A DNA stretch of 64,000 bases, from the NCBI GenBank assembly GCA_041389525.1, contig JAWKRR010000009.1:91887-155886 (forward strand). Reading direction: 5' to 3'. The translations under genes were made by a program, and so were the position numbers. Shown here piece by piece: positions 25,337 to 33,830 of the stretch. The notes beneath the pieces are model-generated. The model worked only from the letters and a program-made list of their open reading frames with translations. It did no database searches and was not told where the DNA came from. The stretch's first letter is position 1. Each line of letters begins with the position of its first letter. Origin of the DNA: JACKFB01 sp041389525 (lineage in GTDB: Bacteria; Myxococcota_A; UBA9042; PHBI01; JACKFB01).

Positions 25337-27612
25337 CAGGCGAAGGCTTCCCCCGGCTTGGGGCAGGTAGATCCGAACTCCGCGCCCTGCCCTGGCGCGC
25401 TGCTGCACAAGATGTGGCCGCCGCTCTGGGCGATCACCCCGTGAACCGACGCCAGCCCAAGGCCGCTGCCCTTGCCCACGTCCTTGGTCGTGAAGAAGGG
25501 GTCGAAGACGTGGTCCAGCGTGTGGGCGTCCATGCCGCAGCCGGTGTCTCGGACCCGCAGCAGCAGCCAATTTCCGGGCGGTACGCTGGCGTGGGGGCCG
25601 GAGTCGGTCACGCGGATGACGATCGGCAGCGTCTCGATCGTGAACTCGCCGCCCGTGGGCATCGCGTCGCGGGCGTTGATGGCCAGATTGATGAGCACCT
25701 GCTCGAACTGCGACATGTCCATCATCACGCGCACCGGCTGCGTGGACAGCGAGAGTCGGACCGCCACCGACGAGCCCATCAGCTGCCGCAGCACGCCCTC
25801 CAGCGAGCCGATCACCTCGTTCAGATCGACGACCGTGGGCTCCATGACCTGACGGCGTCCGAAGGCCAGGAGTTGGCGGGTCAGGTCGGCGGCGCGTTTG
25901 CCGGCGAATCGCATCGACCGAATGGAGCTCGCGGAGTCCTCGTCGAGGCGGCCCTCCGCCAGCACGATGTCGGCGTTGGCCAAGATGACCGTCAGGAGGT
26001 TGTTGAAGTCGTGCGCCACGCCGGCCGACAGGCGGCCGAGGGCCTCGAGCTTCTGGGCCTGCCGAAGCCGCGACTCGAGGACCTCGCGCTCAGCCTCTGC
26101 GATGCGCCGCGCGCTGATGTCGCGCAGGATGACCTGCACGCCGTAGCGCCCGTCGGGACGCTCCACGCGATGGGGGTTGCCCTCGACGGGGAAGCTGGTC
26201 CCGTCGGGCCGGCGCACTTCGAGCTCGATGCGCGCGCTCGCCTCGCCGCCAAGCACCCGCTCGAACGCCGCGCTCGCCGCCGCACGCGAGGCCTCGTCCA
26301 GCACAGATAGCTCCCAGAACTTGGTGCCGATGAGGTCGGTCGTCGCCCGGCCGGCCAGACGCGCCACGGTCGGGTTGAGCAGCTCGATGCAGCCTTTCTC
26401 GTCCAGCATGACGATGCCGTCCTGGCTGGAGCGCACCAGATCGGCGTAGCGCCGCTCACTCAGACGAAGCGACGCCTCGGCCCGCCACTGCGCCCGAGAC
26501 GCTCCCATCGCGGCGGCGACGGCCTCGAGAAACGCAGCGTCTGCCTCGTCGAACGCGTCCACGTCCGTGCTGCCCACCACCAGCACGCCGTAGGGCTCGC
26601 CGCGACCGGCGACCAGCGCGCTGATGGACGCGCGGACGCCGCGACGGACCTGGCGCCGCGACGGGGCGAAGCGGGTCTCACGGCGCAGGTCCTCGCTGAT
26701 GAGGTCGTGGCCGGCGCGGATGGTGTAGGCGGCCTGATGGGGCCGGTCGGCGGCGACCGACTCGGTCTCCGAGGCGTCGGCCGACCAGTCGGTCGAGGCG
26801 ATGAGCGCGACGGAGCCGTCGAGGGAGTGAAACTCGAACATGTCGGCGATCGCCGCGCCGAGCGCCTCGCGCACCACTTGAACGCAGGTGACCCCCAGCG
26901 CGTGGGGCTCGATGCGGGCGAGCGCGCTCTGGCTCAGGCTGGTGAGCGCCTCTTGCCGCCGGGCGCGCCGCGCGAGGTTCGCCTGGCTCGCCCTCAACTC
27001 GCCGTTGAGTTGGCGCAGCCGCTGCTCGTCGGCCAGGGCGCGCCGCAGGGCGGATTGGAAGCCGCGAGAGGCCAAGGTGACCGCGACCCCCGTCAGGCAG
27101 AGCGTGATGACCAAGCCGAGCCAAGCGGCGACAGTGCTGGCGGCGAGGCCTGGCGCGCCGGGTAGCAGCTCGTGTCGCTCGAGCAGGACCAGGGCCGTGG
27201 CCCCGCTGACGCCGAGCGCAGTGAAGGCGATCGATCCCGCGGTCCCGAGCAGCAGGCCGCCGACGACCACGGCGAGCCCATACCCCAGCAGCGAGGGCGC
27301 GTGGATGCCCCCCGAGTCGACGGCGAGCAGGGTCACGGCGCCCCAGATCCCGAAGGCCAGAAGCGCGCTGGCGCGTTTGGGGACCCGGTGACGACCGAGG
27401 GCTGTCGCGGCCCCCAGCGACACGAAGTAGAGGGCGCCGGCGTAGGCGCGCCAGGGCTCTCCCGGCGCGGTCAGCGCGAGCAGCGCCGCGACCCCGAGCG
27501 CGGCGACCCCACACAGGATCGACAGCAAGCCCAGGATACGAGCGATGCGAGCATCGTCGGACTCCGACAGCGTCGCCCGGACGGCCACGTCGTCGGTTTT
27601 GGCCTCGTTCAC
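25333..27612 (-). CDS. Membrane-bound hybrid-type sensor histidine kinase (GAF-PAS-HisKA-HATPase), frameshifted at the C-terminus
   Basis: 759 residues from the GTG at 27612 (AGGAG upstream). Order: about six membrane helices (about 25-180), a coiled-coil, a GAF-like sensor (about 230-385), a PAS domain (about 395-515), HisKA with the phospho-His in GVAHDFNN (about residue 533), and an HATPase domain with NLAINARDAM, DTGCGM and GKGSGLGLASVHG. The last residues, EFGSTCPKPGEAFAW, do not fit the family, whereas the +1 frame reads E-F-R-IYLPQAGG, the expected ending, and runs directly into a receiver domain. One missing base in TTCGGATC (about 25374-25380) would explain this. The signal sensed is unknown. 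Confidence 0.85.
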   Translation of the reverse strand: MNEAKTDDVAVRATLSESDDARIARILGLLSILCGVAALGVAALLALTAPGEPWRAYAGALYFVSLGAATALGRHRVPKRASALLAFGIWGAVTLLAVDSGGIHAPSLLGYGLAVVVGGLLLGTAGSIAFTALGVSGATALVLLERHELLPGAPGLAASTVAAWLGLVITLCLTGVAVTLASRGFQSALRRALADEQRLRQLNGELRASQANLARRARRQEALTSLSQSALARIEPHALGVTCVQVVREALGAAIADMFEFHSLDGSVALIASTDWSADASETESVAADRPHQAAYTIRAGHDLISEDLRRETRFAPSRRQVRRGVRASISALVAGRGEPYGVLVVGSTDVDAFDEADAAFLEAVAAAMGASRAQWRAEASLRLSERRYADLVRSSQDGIVMLDEKGCIELLNPTVARLAGRATTDLIGTKFWELSVLDEASRAAASAAFERVLGGEASARIELEVRRPDGTSFPVEGNPHRVERPDGRYGVQVILRDISARRIAEAEREVLESRLRQAQKLEALGRLSAGVAHDFNNLLTVILANADIVLAEGRLDEDSASSIRSMRFAGKRAADLTRQLLAFGRRQVMEPTVVDLNEVIGSLEGVLRQLMGSSVAVRLSLSTQPVRVMMDMSQFEQVLINLAINARDAMPTGGEFTIETLPIVIRVTDSGPHASVPPGNWLLLRVRDTGCGMDAHTLDHVFDPFFTTKDVGKGSGLGLASVHGVIAQSGGHILCSSAPGQGAEFGSTCPKPGEAFAW

Positions 27613-27902
27613 GTCGCACTCCTGAGACGGACGAGGACGCCACACCGAGGTCCCCCCGGCCCCGGTGATACTCCCCGTTTCCTCAGTTTAGCACGACTGA
27701 ATCGCGCCACGCGACGGTGAACTTTGGGGGCCGCCGCGGGCTGTCCGAGGCCGCGGTCCGGGAGCGCGACGGCTGGCGGGTCTGCGGCGGGTGGTGCATA
27801 GATGGGGCCGGCCCTCCCGACCGACGGGCGCCGCGGCGGGGAGGCCCCCGATTCGCCTCGCCCCCCTCGCCTCAGCGCCACGTGGGACCCGTCGAAACCC
27901 CA

Positions 27903-30125
27903 ATGCACACCACGCTCATAGAAGGTGTTCACCGCGTGTCCGGTCGCGGGGCTGGCTCATGGCTTTCGCGAGGCTCGCGCGCTTCGGCTGCCTGCCCTCG
28001 GCCAGCGCGCCCCGCACCTACGTCGCCGAAACTACGCCACCTACGCCCCGCGCACTCCCAGCGCTGGAGCCCCCTCGTAGCGCTCGCGCTCCTCGCGCTC
28101 GGCACGCCGGCCTCGGCGCGTGAGGTGCTGGGGCCCAGCTCGCAGGCGAAGGTGCTGCGTGCGCTGGCGCCCTACGGTCCGGGAGCGGCGGTGGTCGAGG
28201 GTTGGACGATCGGCGACGTCGCGCTCAGCGAGGACCAGGTCCGCGTCGCGCTGCGCTCCGAAGGCGCCGCCGCCGCGCTCCTCCTGGCAGCCCCTGACAC
28301 GCCCGGCGAGCGCCTCGCGCTGACCGCCAGCTTCGCCGTGCGACTCGAGGCCCCCACGCCACCGCCACCGGGCCTGGACGCCGCCGCCGCCACCATCATC
28401 GCCGCCCTGCAAGCGAACGACCGAGGCGGCATCTGGATGGTCATCGAGGACGCCCCGACGGGCGACGCCGGCGCTTCGGCGGACGGTGGCGGGCCCTCGG
28501 CTTCCACGCGGGGCCCGCCCCCGCCCGCCCCGGCCGAGCTCGTGGACCTGCGCCTGCTCCTCGTCCTGATCCTCGCCCTCGCCCTGGCCCTCGCGCTCAG
28601 CGATCGCCGCGCCCTCACCCTCGCCATCGGCCAGCCCACCCGCGCCCCGGCCGCCCTCGCCGCCCTGAGCGCCCTCTTCGCCGTCGCCGTCCTCGCCCGC
28701 GAGCTGCTGGGCCCCATGACCTTCCTCCACGAAAACGCCCACGGCGTCTTCCGCCTCGAGCAGTTCGCCGGCCTCGTCGCCGAACGCCGCCCCATGGCCG
28801 GCCAGACCGCCCTCCAGCAGCTCGTCGCCACCATCACACCGCCCTCCGTGACCTCCGTCACCCGCGTCACCGCCTGGCTCGCCGCGCTCCAAGCCCCCCT
28901 CACCGCCCTCACCGCGCGCGCCCTCGGCCTCCGCCCCGCCGCCTCCCTGCTCGCCGGCCTCCTCGTCGCCCTGCTCCCGCTCCACATCCGCATCTCCGCC
29001 TCCGAAGACGCCTTCCCGGTCGCCGCCACCTGGCTCACCGCCGCCACCTTCGCCGCCGCCGTCGCCGCGCGCTCGCGCTCCTTTCGCTGGCTCGCCGCCT
29101 CGCTGCTCTTCGTCGCGGGCGCCGGGCACTTCCGCCCCGCGATGTACGCCGCCGGCCTCCCCATCGTCCTCGCCATCCCCCTCGTCGGCGGCCCCACCGC
29201 CCTCCGCGCCGCCCTCCGCTCCCCCATGGCCTGGTTCGCCCCCCTCCTCTTCTTCGTAGCCGCCGCCGACGACATCGCCGCCATCGCCACGGCCCTCGGC
29301 GGCCCCGTGCCGCTCACCGCCGGCTGGTGGCGCGCGCCGTCCATCCGAAGCTGGCCCCTGCTCGACCCCGACGCCACGCCGCGCTGGCTGCCCGCGGTCG
29401 CCGCCGCCGGCCTCATCTGGGCGCTCGCCACCCCCCGACTTCGCGGCGCCGCGCTCTGGCTCGCGCTCCTGCTGGCCAGCCTGAGCTTCGTCTACACCTC
29501 GGACAACGGCTGGCCCGCCGCCCTCCGCTACAGCGTCGCCTACGCCTTCGTCCTGGTCCTGGCCGCCGCCCTCGCCGTCGACCTCGCCCTGGCGCGCGTC
29601 GCCCTCCCCCGCTGGCGCCTCGCCCTAGCCGCCCTCGCCGTCGTCGCCGCAGGCTGGTCCCTCGCCGCCCGCGCCCCCTTCGTCAGCCACCGCTACGCCC
29701 AGCAGCGCGAGCTGGACTTCCAATTCTCCCAGGTGCTGCCTCAGCTTTTGAGCGCCCCACCCGGCGTCATCGTCACCCCCTGGCCCGATCTGAACGGGAT
29801 GCAGGGCACCCTGGTGACGACGCACCTACGCGAGGCTGGCTACCGCGTCGTCGACCCGAGCGTGGCCCAAGCGCTGCTCGCGGACCCTAAGCCCGACCGA
29901 CCTCTCTACTGGTATCGCGGGCTGGCTTGCTACGCGCGGCCAGAGAGCGACCCGGAGGTGCGCGCCGCCGCGGCCTCGGCCTGTGAGGCGGTCGAGGCCC
30001 TCGGACCGTGGGAGCCCCTGGCCGAGGCGGCCCTTGAGCCCGACAGCGACGCCGACTGGATACGCCTTGGCGACCGCGTCCACCCGGTCCACGTGGGCCT
30101 CTACCGGCGCGCGACCCCGCGCTGA
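27903..30125 (+). CDS. GT-C-like polytopic membrane protein with exported N-terminal domain (paralogue)
   Basis: 740 residues from the ATG at 27903 (GTG at 27936 is the only other upstream in-frame start). A hydrophobic signal (PLVALALLALGTPASA) occurs only at residues about 58-75, after an odd Arg/Pro-rich leader encoded by repeat-like DNA. A soluble domain of about 110 residues and a Pro/Ala linker follow, then about eleven membrane segments (residues about 215-590) and a soluble C-terminus with VIVTPWPDLNGMQG. Layout and composition match the GT-C-like protein at 9613-11718. Like it, this protein may transfer a sugar from a polyprenyl carrier, but the catalytic Asp is not certain. The sequence LHENAHGVFRLEQFAG lies in the first large loop. 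Confidence 0.55.
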   Translation: MHTTLIEGVHRVSGRGAGSWLSRGSRASAACPRPARPAPTSPKLRHLRPAHSQRWSPLVALALLALGTPASAREVLGPSSQAKVLRALAPYGPGAAVVEGWTIGDVALSEDQVRVALRSEGAAAALLLAAPDTPGERLALTASFAVRLEAPTPPPPGLDAAAATIIAALQANDRGGIWMVIEDAPTGDAGASADGGGPSASTRGPPPPAPAELVDLRLLLVLILALALALALSDRRALTLAIGQPTRAPAALAALSALFAVAVLARELLGPMTFLHENAHGVFRLEQFAGLVAERRPMAGQTALQQLVATITPPSVTSVTRVTAWLAALQAPLTALTARALGLRPAASLLAGLLVALLPLHIRISASEDAFPVAATWLTAATFAAAVAARSRSFRWLAASLLFVAGAGHFRPAMYAAGLPIVLAIPLVGGPTALRAALRSPMAWFAPLLFFVAAADDIAAIATALGGPVPLTAGWWRAPSIRSWPLLDPDATPRWLPAVAAAGLIWALATPRLRGAALWLALLLASLSFVYTSDNGWPAALRYSVAYAFVLVLAAALAVDLALARVALPRWRLALAALAVVAAGWSLAARAPFVSHRYAQQRELDFQFSQVLPQLLSAPPGVIVTPWPDLNGMQGTLVTTHLREAGYRVVDPSVAQALLADPKPDRPLYWYRGLACYARPESDPEVRAAAASACEAVEALGPWEPLAEAALEPDSDADWIRLGDRVHPVHVGLYRRATPR
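27917..28084 (+). repeat. Decayed relative of the structured MITE-like element
   Basis: CATAGAAGGTGTTC (27917-27930) and CTGGCTCATG (27952-27961) match the order and spacing of the intact element (34246-34260 and 34282-34291; 35 versus 36 bases apart). Further weaker similarity follows: CTCGGC(C/A)AGCGC(G/C)C(C/T)CCGC, then GCTGG(A/C)GCCCC. No right-hand inverted end was found. It forms the first ~55 codons of the GT-C-like gene. Confidence 0.5.
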
Positions 30126-30135
30126 ATCGCGCGCT

Positions 30136-30162
30136 CCGCGCCGCTCCTCACGCTCGGCGCGG
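30136..30162. terminator. Hairpin between convergent genes
   Basis: CCGCGCCG / CGGCGCGG (30136-30143 and 30155-30162), a perfect 8-bp stem with an 11-nt loop. It lies in the 53-base spacer between the GT-C-like gene and the convergent UbiA-like gene. It has no T-tract. Confidence 0.45.
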
Positions 30163-30178
30163 GCGCGACGACGCCCAC

Positions 30179-31027
30179 TCAACGCCCGAGGAGCGCCATC
30201 GCCGCCAAGACCGGCAGGGGCGTCAGCAAGGCCACGTCGGCCACCAGCGCCCGCAGATCCGCCGTCCCCGGGCCACGCTCGCTAAGCAGCAGCCCCAGCC
30301 CCGCGCCGCTGGCGGCCTCGCACAAGGGCACCGCAGCCGCGCCACCGCCGCCGCCGGCGACGAGCTCGGCGATCCCCAAGCCCAGCGCGGCCGCCGCCAA
30401 CGCCCACGCGCCGGCCGGCAGCGCGCGCGTCACCGCGGCCGTTCCCGTAGCGATGGACGCCTGCCCCTGCGCCAGATCGCGGTCGCGGTCCCACGCGGCG
30501 ACGGCCACCAAGTTGATGAAGCACAGCCCGATGTAAAGCCCGCCCGCGGCGGCGGTCCACACCCCGACCGAACCCGCCCGCGCCATCGGGAGCAGCAGCG
30601 TGCCGGCCCCGAAGAGCAGCGCCGCCACCAGCTCTTTGGGCAGGCGCAGCCCCCAGCCGCGAGGCGTCGCCTGATTCAGCGCGAGGTAGCCCGCCACCCC
30701 GCCGCCCAACGCCAGCCCGAGCCGCACGACCGCGCCCTCGAGCTGCGTCAGCGCCACCGCTAGCCCGAGCCCAGCCGCGCACACCATCGCGACCGCGATC
30801 GGCCACCGAAACCGCACCGCGAACCGGTGCCTGGGCGTCACGGCCATCCCCTCGGGGATCCTGCGCCCGTCGAACCAGCGGTCGGCCGCGTAGATGACCC
30901 AGACGGCCAGCCCCAAGACCACGCGCCCCGCCCACCCGACGCTCACGCCCAGCGCACGCGCGAAGAGCTCCTGCCACACCAACGCCACAACCGGCGCGTC
31001 CATGCTCAGCGCGCTGGCCAGCTCCAT
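30179..31027 (-). CDS. UbiA-like prenyltransferase-family membrane protein
   Basis: 282 residues from the ATG at 31027 (a GTG at 31063 would add 12 residues; neither has a clear ribosome-binding site). About eight membrane helices. The two Asp-rich sites of the UbiA family are recognisable but degenerate: YAADRWFDG after the second helix (usual NDxxDxxxD) and AAWDRDRDLAQGQAS (usual second DxxxD) in the later loop. UbiA enzymes join a prenyl chain to an aromatic or lipid acceptor in the membrane. The missing first Asn-Asp pair makes the substrate, and activity, uncertain. It is convergent with the GT-C-like gene; no quinone genes flank it. Confidence 0.55.
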   Translation of the reverse strand: MELASALSMDAPVVALVWQELFARALGVSVGWAGRVVLGLAVWVIYAADRWFDGRRIPEGMAVTPRHRFAVRFRWPIAVAMVCAAGLGLAVALTQLEGAVVRLGLALGGGVAGYLALNQATPRGWGLRLPKELVAALLFGAGTLLLPMARAGSVGVWTAAAGGLYIGLCFINLVAVAAWDRDRDLAQGQASIATGTAAVTRALPAGAWALAAAALGLGIAELVAGGGGGAAAVPLCEAASGAGLGLLLSERGPGTADLRALVADVALLTPLPVLAAMALLGR

Positions 31028-31180
31028 GATGCGCGGCGGCGTGCGGCGGCGTTCAGCACACACAGTGAACTCGAGTTCTCATCGCCCGCCCGACTTATCG
31101 CCATGCCCCCCGCGCGTCCAGCCGAAGCGGCGCGGCCAGGGCGATCGCATCAAGCCCCGAGCGCGACGGTAGGCTCAGAG

Positions 31181-31223
31181 GCGCGATCGCCCGCGGTCAG
31201 CCCTCAGCCATTGGCCATCAGCC
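31181..31223 (+). repeat. Dispersed repeat, copy 2
   Basis: GCGCGATCGCCCGCGGTCAG then CCCTCAGCC, matching the 6270 copy with one mismatch over 29 bases, followed by ATTGGCCATCAGCC. Confidence 0.6.
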
Positions 31224-31278
31224 TCGCGGCACCCAAGCGCGTCCGAGGTCAGGACAACGCGCTCGGGCTGCATCGATC

Positions 31279-31321
31279 GGCTGAAGGCTGACCGCTGGCC
31301 GCTGATAGCCGGCCATCGCGC
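31279..31321 (-). repeat. Dispersed repeat, inverted copy 3
   Basis: Read on the minus strand it begins GCGCGATGGCCGGCTATCAG and ends CAGCGGTCAGCCTTCAGCC, sharing both ends with the other copies. Together with copy 2 it could form a large hairpin around 31181-31321. Confidence 0.55.
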
Positions 31322-31353
31322 CCGACCAACCTCCGAATTACGCACGGACTGAC

Positions 31354-31389
31354 ACGCGATGGCCCCGCGCTCAGCCCGTCAGCGACAGC
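31354..31389 (+). repeat. Dispersed repeat, partial copy 4 overlapping the FliD-like stop codon
   Basis: ACGCGATGGCCCCGCGCTCA then GCCCGTCAGC. The FliD-like stop (31371-31373) lies inside it, so the last codons of that gene come from repeat-like DNA. Confidence 0.4.
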
Positions 31390-33713
31390 TTCTGGCCTTT
31401 GGAGCCCACGAGCTCCGCGAGGCGCTTCTCGCCGATCTTCGCCCGGTCCAGCATGGCGGCGAGCAGCCCGTCGCTCTGGCCCGACGCAGACTTCTTGAAG
31501 AAGTCGAGCAGGGTCTGCGGGTCGTTTCGAAGGGTGCCCTCCAGCCGCGACTGGGCCTGGCTGGTCATGGTCAGCGCGTCCCGGGCGTCGAGGTCGGCGT
31601 CAAAGCGCAGACCGAGCTTCCGCGTCTGCTGATCGCTCATCCCCGCGACCGCGCGGCTCACCATCCGCCTCAGGTCGTCTCGCAGGGCGCGCGGGGCGTT
31701 GTCCTGCACGTTCTGGGGCTGAGCGCTGCCGCGGTAAAGCTCATTGAGCGAGCTCATCACCTCTTTGAGCGCCTCCACGGCCTTGCGCGAGCTGACCGTC
31801 CGCCCCCCGCCCGACGCCTCCGCCCCGTCCCAGCGGGTGGTCACGCCGACGGTCTCGAAGAAGCGCGTCCCGGCGTCATCGAAGGTCACCGCGCGGCCTG
31901 GCACCGTCGACTCCAGCTGCAGCTTCCCGGCCTCGTCGACGCTGGCCCGCACGCCCGCGCTCGCCGCGTTGATGCGGTCGATCACGTGGCGCATCGAGTC
32001 CGTGCCGAGGTTGAGGCTGATCGCGCGGCCGCCTACCTGAAATGTGCCCGACTGCAGGTCGGAGAACGCGGCGAGCGAGCCCAGCTTCTCATCGAGATCG
32101 CCGGGCCCGACGGCGGCCCCCAGGGACTGGCTGGACGTCGAGAGCCGAGTCGCCGCCAGGAACCCGGAGCTGTCATTTCCCAAGGAGATCGCTTGGTCTC
32201 CGCGCCCCTTCGCCACGAGCTGGATCGTCTCGGTGCGCGCGTCGTAGGCCGCCGAGACCCCCGCCGCGGAGCCCGAGATCTTCGCCAGCACGCTGTCGAT
32301 GGAGTCGCTCGCGGCCACCGCGATCTGCACGCCGTTGACCTCGAACGAGCCCGCGGTCACCGCGAGCCCGCCGTCGAAGCGCGGACCCGCGTCTGGCCCG
32401 CCGTTGAACGCGGCCGCAGGATTCACCGCGCCGCCGACGGTCGCAGACACGTCCACGGTGAATGAGTCACCGCTGGCGACGAAGCCCGACCCCAGCGAGA
32501 ACTCCAGCCCGTTCGACAGCGTCTTCTTCGTCCCCGGAGGCGCCAGCAGCGAGAAGTTCACCGTGTCGACCAGGGCGCCCGCCCCGTCGCGCACCTCGAA
32601 CTCGAGGGGCACCAGCCCGCCGACCAAGCCGGAGCGCGTGGCGGTGAAGGTCAGCGTCTCGTCGCGCGCGCCGGTGTAGGTCCCGCCAAGCGCGGGCGCG
32701 GCCGACGAGCTGCCGGCGAACTCGGGCCGTTTGGGACCGAAGCTGCTGCCCACCTGCGCGATCTCGGCGGTGGTGCGCGTCGTGTAGAGGCTACGCGTGC
32801 CCTCGCTGAGCCGCGTCGCCGCGAGGAAGCCCGAGCTGTCGGCGCCCAGGGTGATGGCCTCGAGGCTGGGCTGCTTGCGCGTCAGCGTGATGCGCTCGGT
32901 CTGCGCGTCGAAGCGGGCCGTCACGCCTGCCGACGACGCGGTGATGCGGGCGAGCACCGTGTTGATGGAGTCGTCGGCGCCGACGGCGATCGAGACGCCG
33001 TTGACCGAGAAGGAGCCCGCCGTGACGCTCTGCCCGCTCTCAAACCCGGGGGACATGGCGCCGGCGCCCGAGAAGGCTCGCGACGGGTTTACCGCGCCGG
33101 GCGTCGTGGCCGAGACGTCGAAGGCCAACGTGTCACGCGACACCACCGAACCCGCGCTGAAGCGGGCGATGAGGCCGTTGTCGAATTCGTAGGCAGCGTC
33201 AGGCCCGTCGGAGGGGCGGAGGGTGAAGAATTTCAGGGTGGCGCCGGCTTGGTTTCGCAGCTCCATGACGATGTTGTCTTGGCCGACGGTTCCCGCGCTG
33301 AGGGCGCGGAAGCTCAGGGTGTCGTCGGCGCCGCCGGTGTAGGTGCCCGACAAGGTCACCGCGCTGGTGGAGGCGCCGACGAAGGCGTGGGTACCGCGCG
33401 CGAACGAGGTCGTCTCGGGGTTGATCTCGGCCGAGGTGATCGACGCGCTGCGGGAGGTGAAGCTCACGCCCACGCCAGGGGTCGACGCGCCGCCTCCGAC
33501 CACCGCGGCCGTGGGCTCCGATCGCCCAGCTTTCAGCGCGATCTGCAGCGTCTCTAGCGCCTTCCGCAGTCGCACGGTCTGACGCAGCACGATGCTCGCG
33601 TCCTCGCGAGCCGGCGTCGGCACCGAGGCCCCGGCGGACGCACTGCTCCGCGCGAAGCCGCCGATCTTCATCGTGGCTTGGGACAGCGATGTGCCGGTCG
33701 CGGCGCTGATCAT
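31371..33713 (-). CDS. FliD-like flagellar cap protein, solitary, with three hook-IN motifs
   Basis: 780 residues from the ATG at 33713 (GGAG upstream). Two long related blocks (about 115-325 and 335-550) each contain a beta-rich segment followed by a flagellin hook-IN motif: TAGSFSVNGVSIAV...DSINTVLARI and TAGSFEVNGVQIAV...DSIDSVLAKI, each followed by SSGFLAATRLS. A third, shorter motif follows (SGTFQVGGRAISLNLG...MRHVIDRINAASAGV). The C-terminal 150 residues (LKEVMSSLNELYRG, DDLRRMVSRAV, LGLRFDADL) resemble the FliD C-terminus. FliD caps the growing flagellar filament. No other flagellar gene lies in this window and the N-terminus is atypical, so the protein may have another extracellular role. 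Confidence 0.7.
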   Translation of the reverse strand: MISAATGTSLSQATMKIGGFARSSASAGASVPTPAREDASIVLRQTVRLRKALETLQIALKAGRSEPTAAVVGGGASTPGVGVSFTSRSASITSAEINPETTSFARGTHAFVGASTSAVTLSGTYTGGADDTLSFRALSAGTVGQDNIVMELRNQAGATLKFFTLRPSDGPDAAYEFDNGLIARFSAGSVVSRDTLAFDVSATTPGAVNPSRAFSGAGAMSPGFESGQSVTAGSFSVNGVSIAVGADDSINTVLARITASSAGVTARFDAQTERITLTRKQPSLEAITLGADSSGFLAATRLSEGTRSLYTTRTTAEIAQVGSSFGPKRPEFAGSSSAAPALGGTYTGARDETLTFTATRSGLVGGLVPLEFEVRDGAGALVDTVNFSLLAPPGTKKTLSNGLEFSLGSGFVASGDSFTVDVSATVGGAVNPAAAFNGGPDAGPRFDGGLAVTAGSFEVNGVQIAVAASDSIDSVLAKISGSAAGVSAAYDARTETIQLVAKGRGDQAISLGNDSSGFLAATRLSTSSQSLGAAVGPGDLDEKLGSLAAFSDLQSGTFQVGGRAISLNLGTDSMRHVIDRINAASAGVRASVDEAGKLQLESTVPGRAVTFDDAGTRFFETVGVTTRWDGAEASGGGRTVSSRKAVEALKEVMSSLNELYRGSAQPQNVQDNAPRALRDDLRRMVSRAVAGMSDQQTRKLGLRFDADLDARDALTMTSQAQSRLEGTLRNDPQTLLDFFKKSASGQSDGLLAAMLDRAKIGEKRLAELVGSKGQKLSLTG

Positions 33714-33735
33714 GGAGCTCCGGCCCCCCTGCCCC

Positions 33736-33748
33736 GGCCGAATCGGCC
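33736..33748 (-). terminator. Short palindromic hairpin downstream of the small cysteine-containing gene
   Basis: GGCCG-AAT-CGGCC (33736-33748), lying past the stop of the gene at 33831-34238 and before the FliD-like gene. A short stem with no T-tract; function uncertain. Confidence 0.3.
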
Positions 33749-33830
33749 TTGGGAAAACGGAGGGCTACGAGCCTCCATCGGCGGCGAGCGGCCAAGACTT
33801 GAGCGAAATCGACCGAACCCGCGTCGTTCC

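Larger units (their letters stand above)
31028..31370. other. Intergenic region rich in a dispersed short repeat
   Basis: 343 bases between the UbiA-like gene start and the FliD-like gene stop. It contains a direct copy (31181-31223), an inverted copy (31279-31321) and a partial copy (31354-31389) of the GCGATGGCC...TCAGCC repeat. No plausible gene was seen. Confidence 0.55.
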
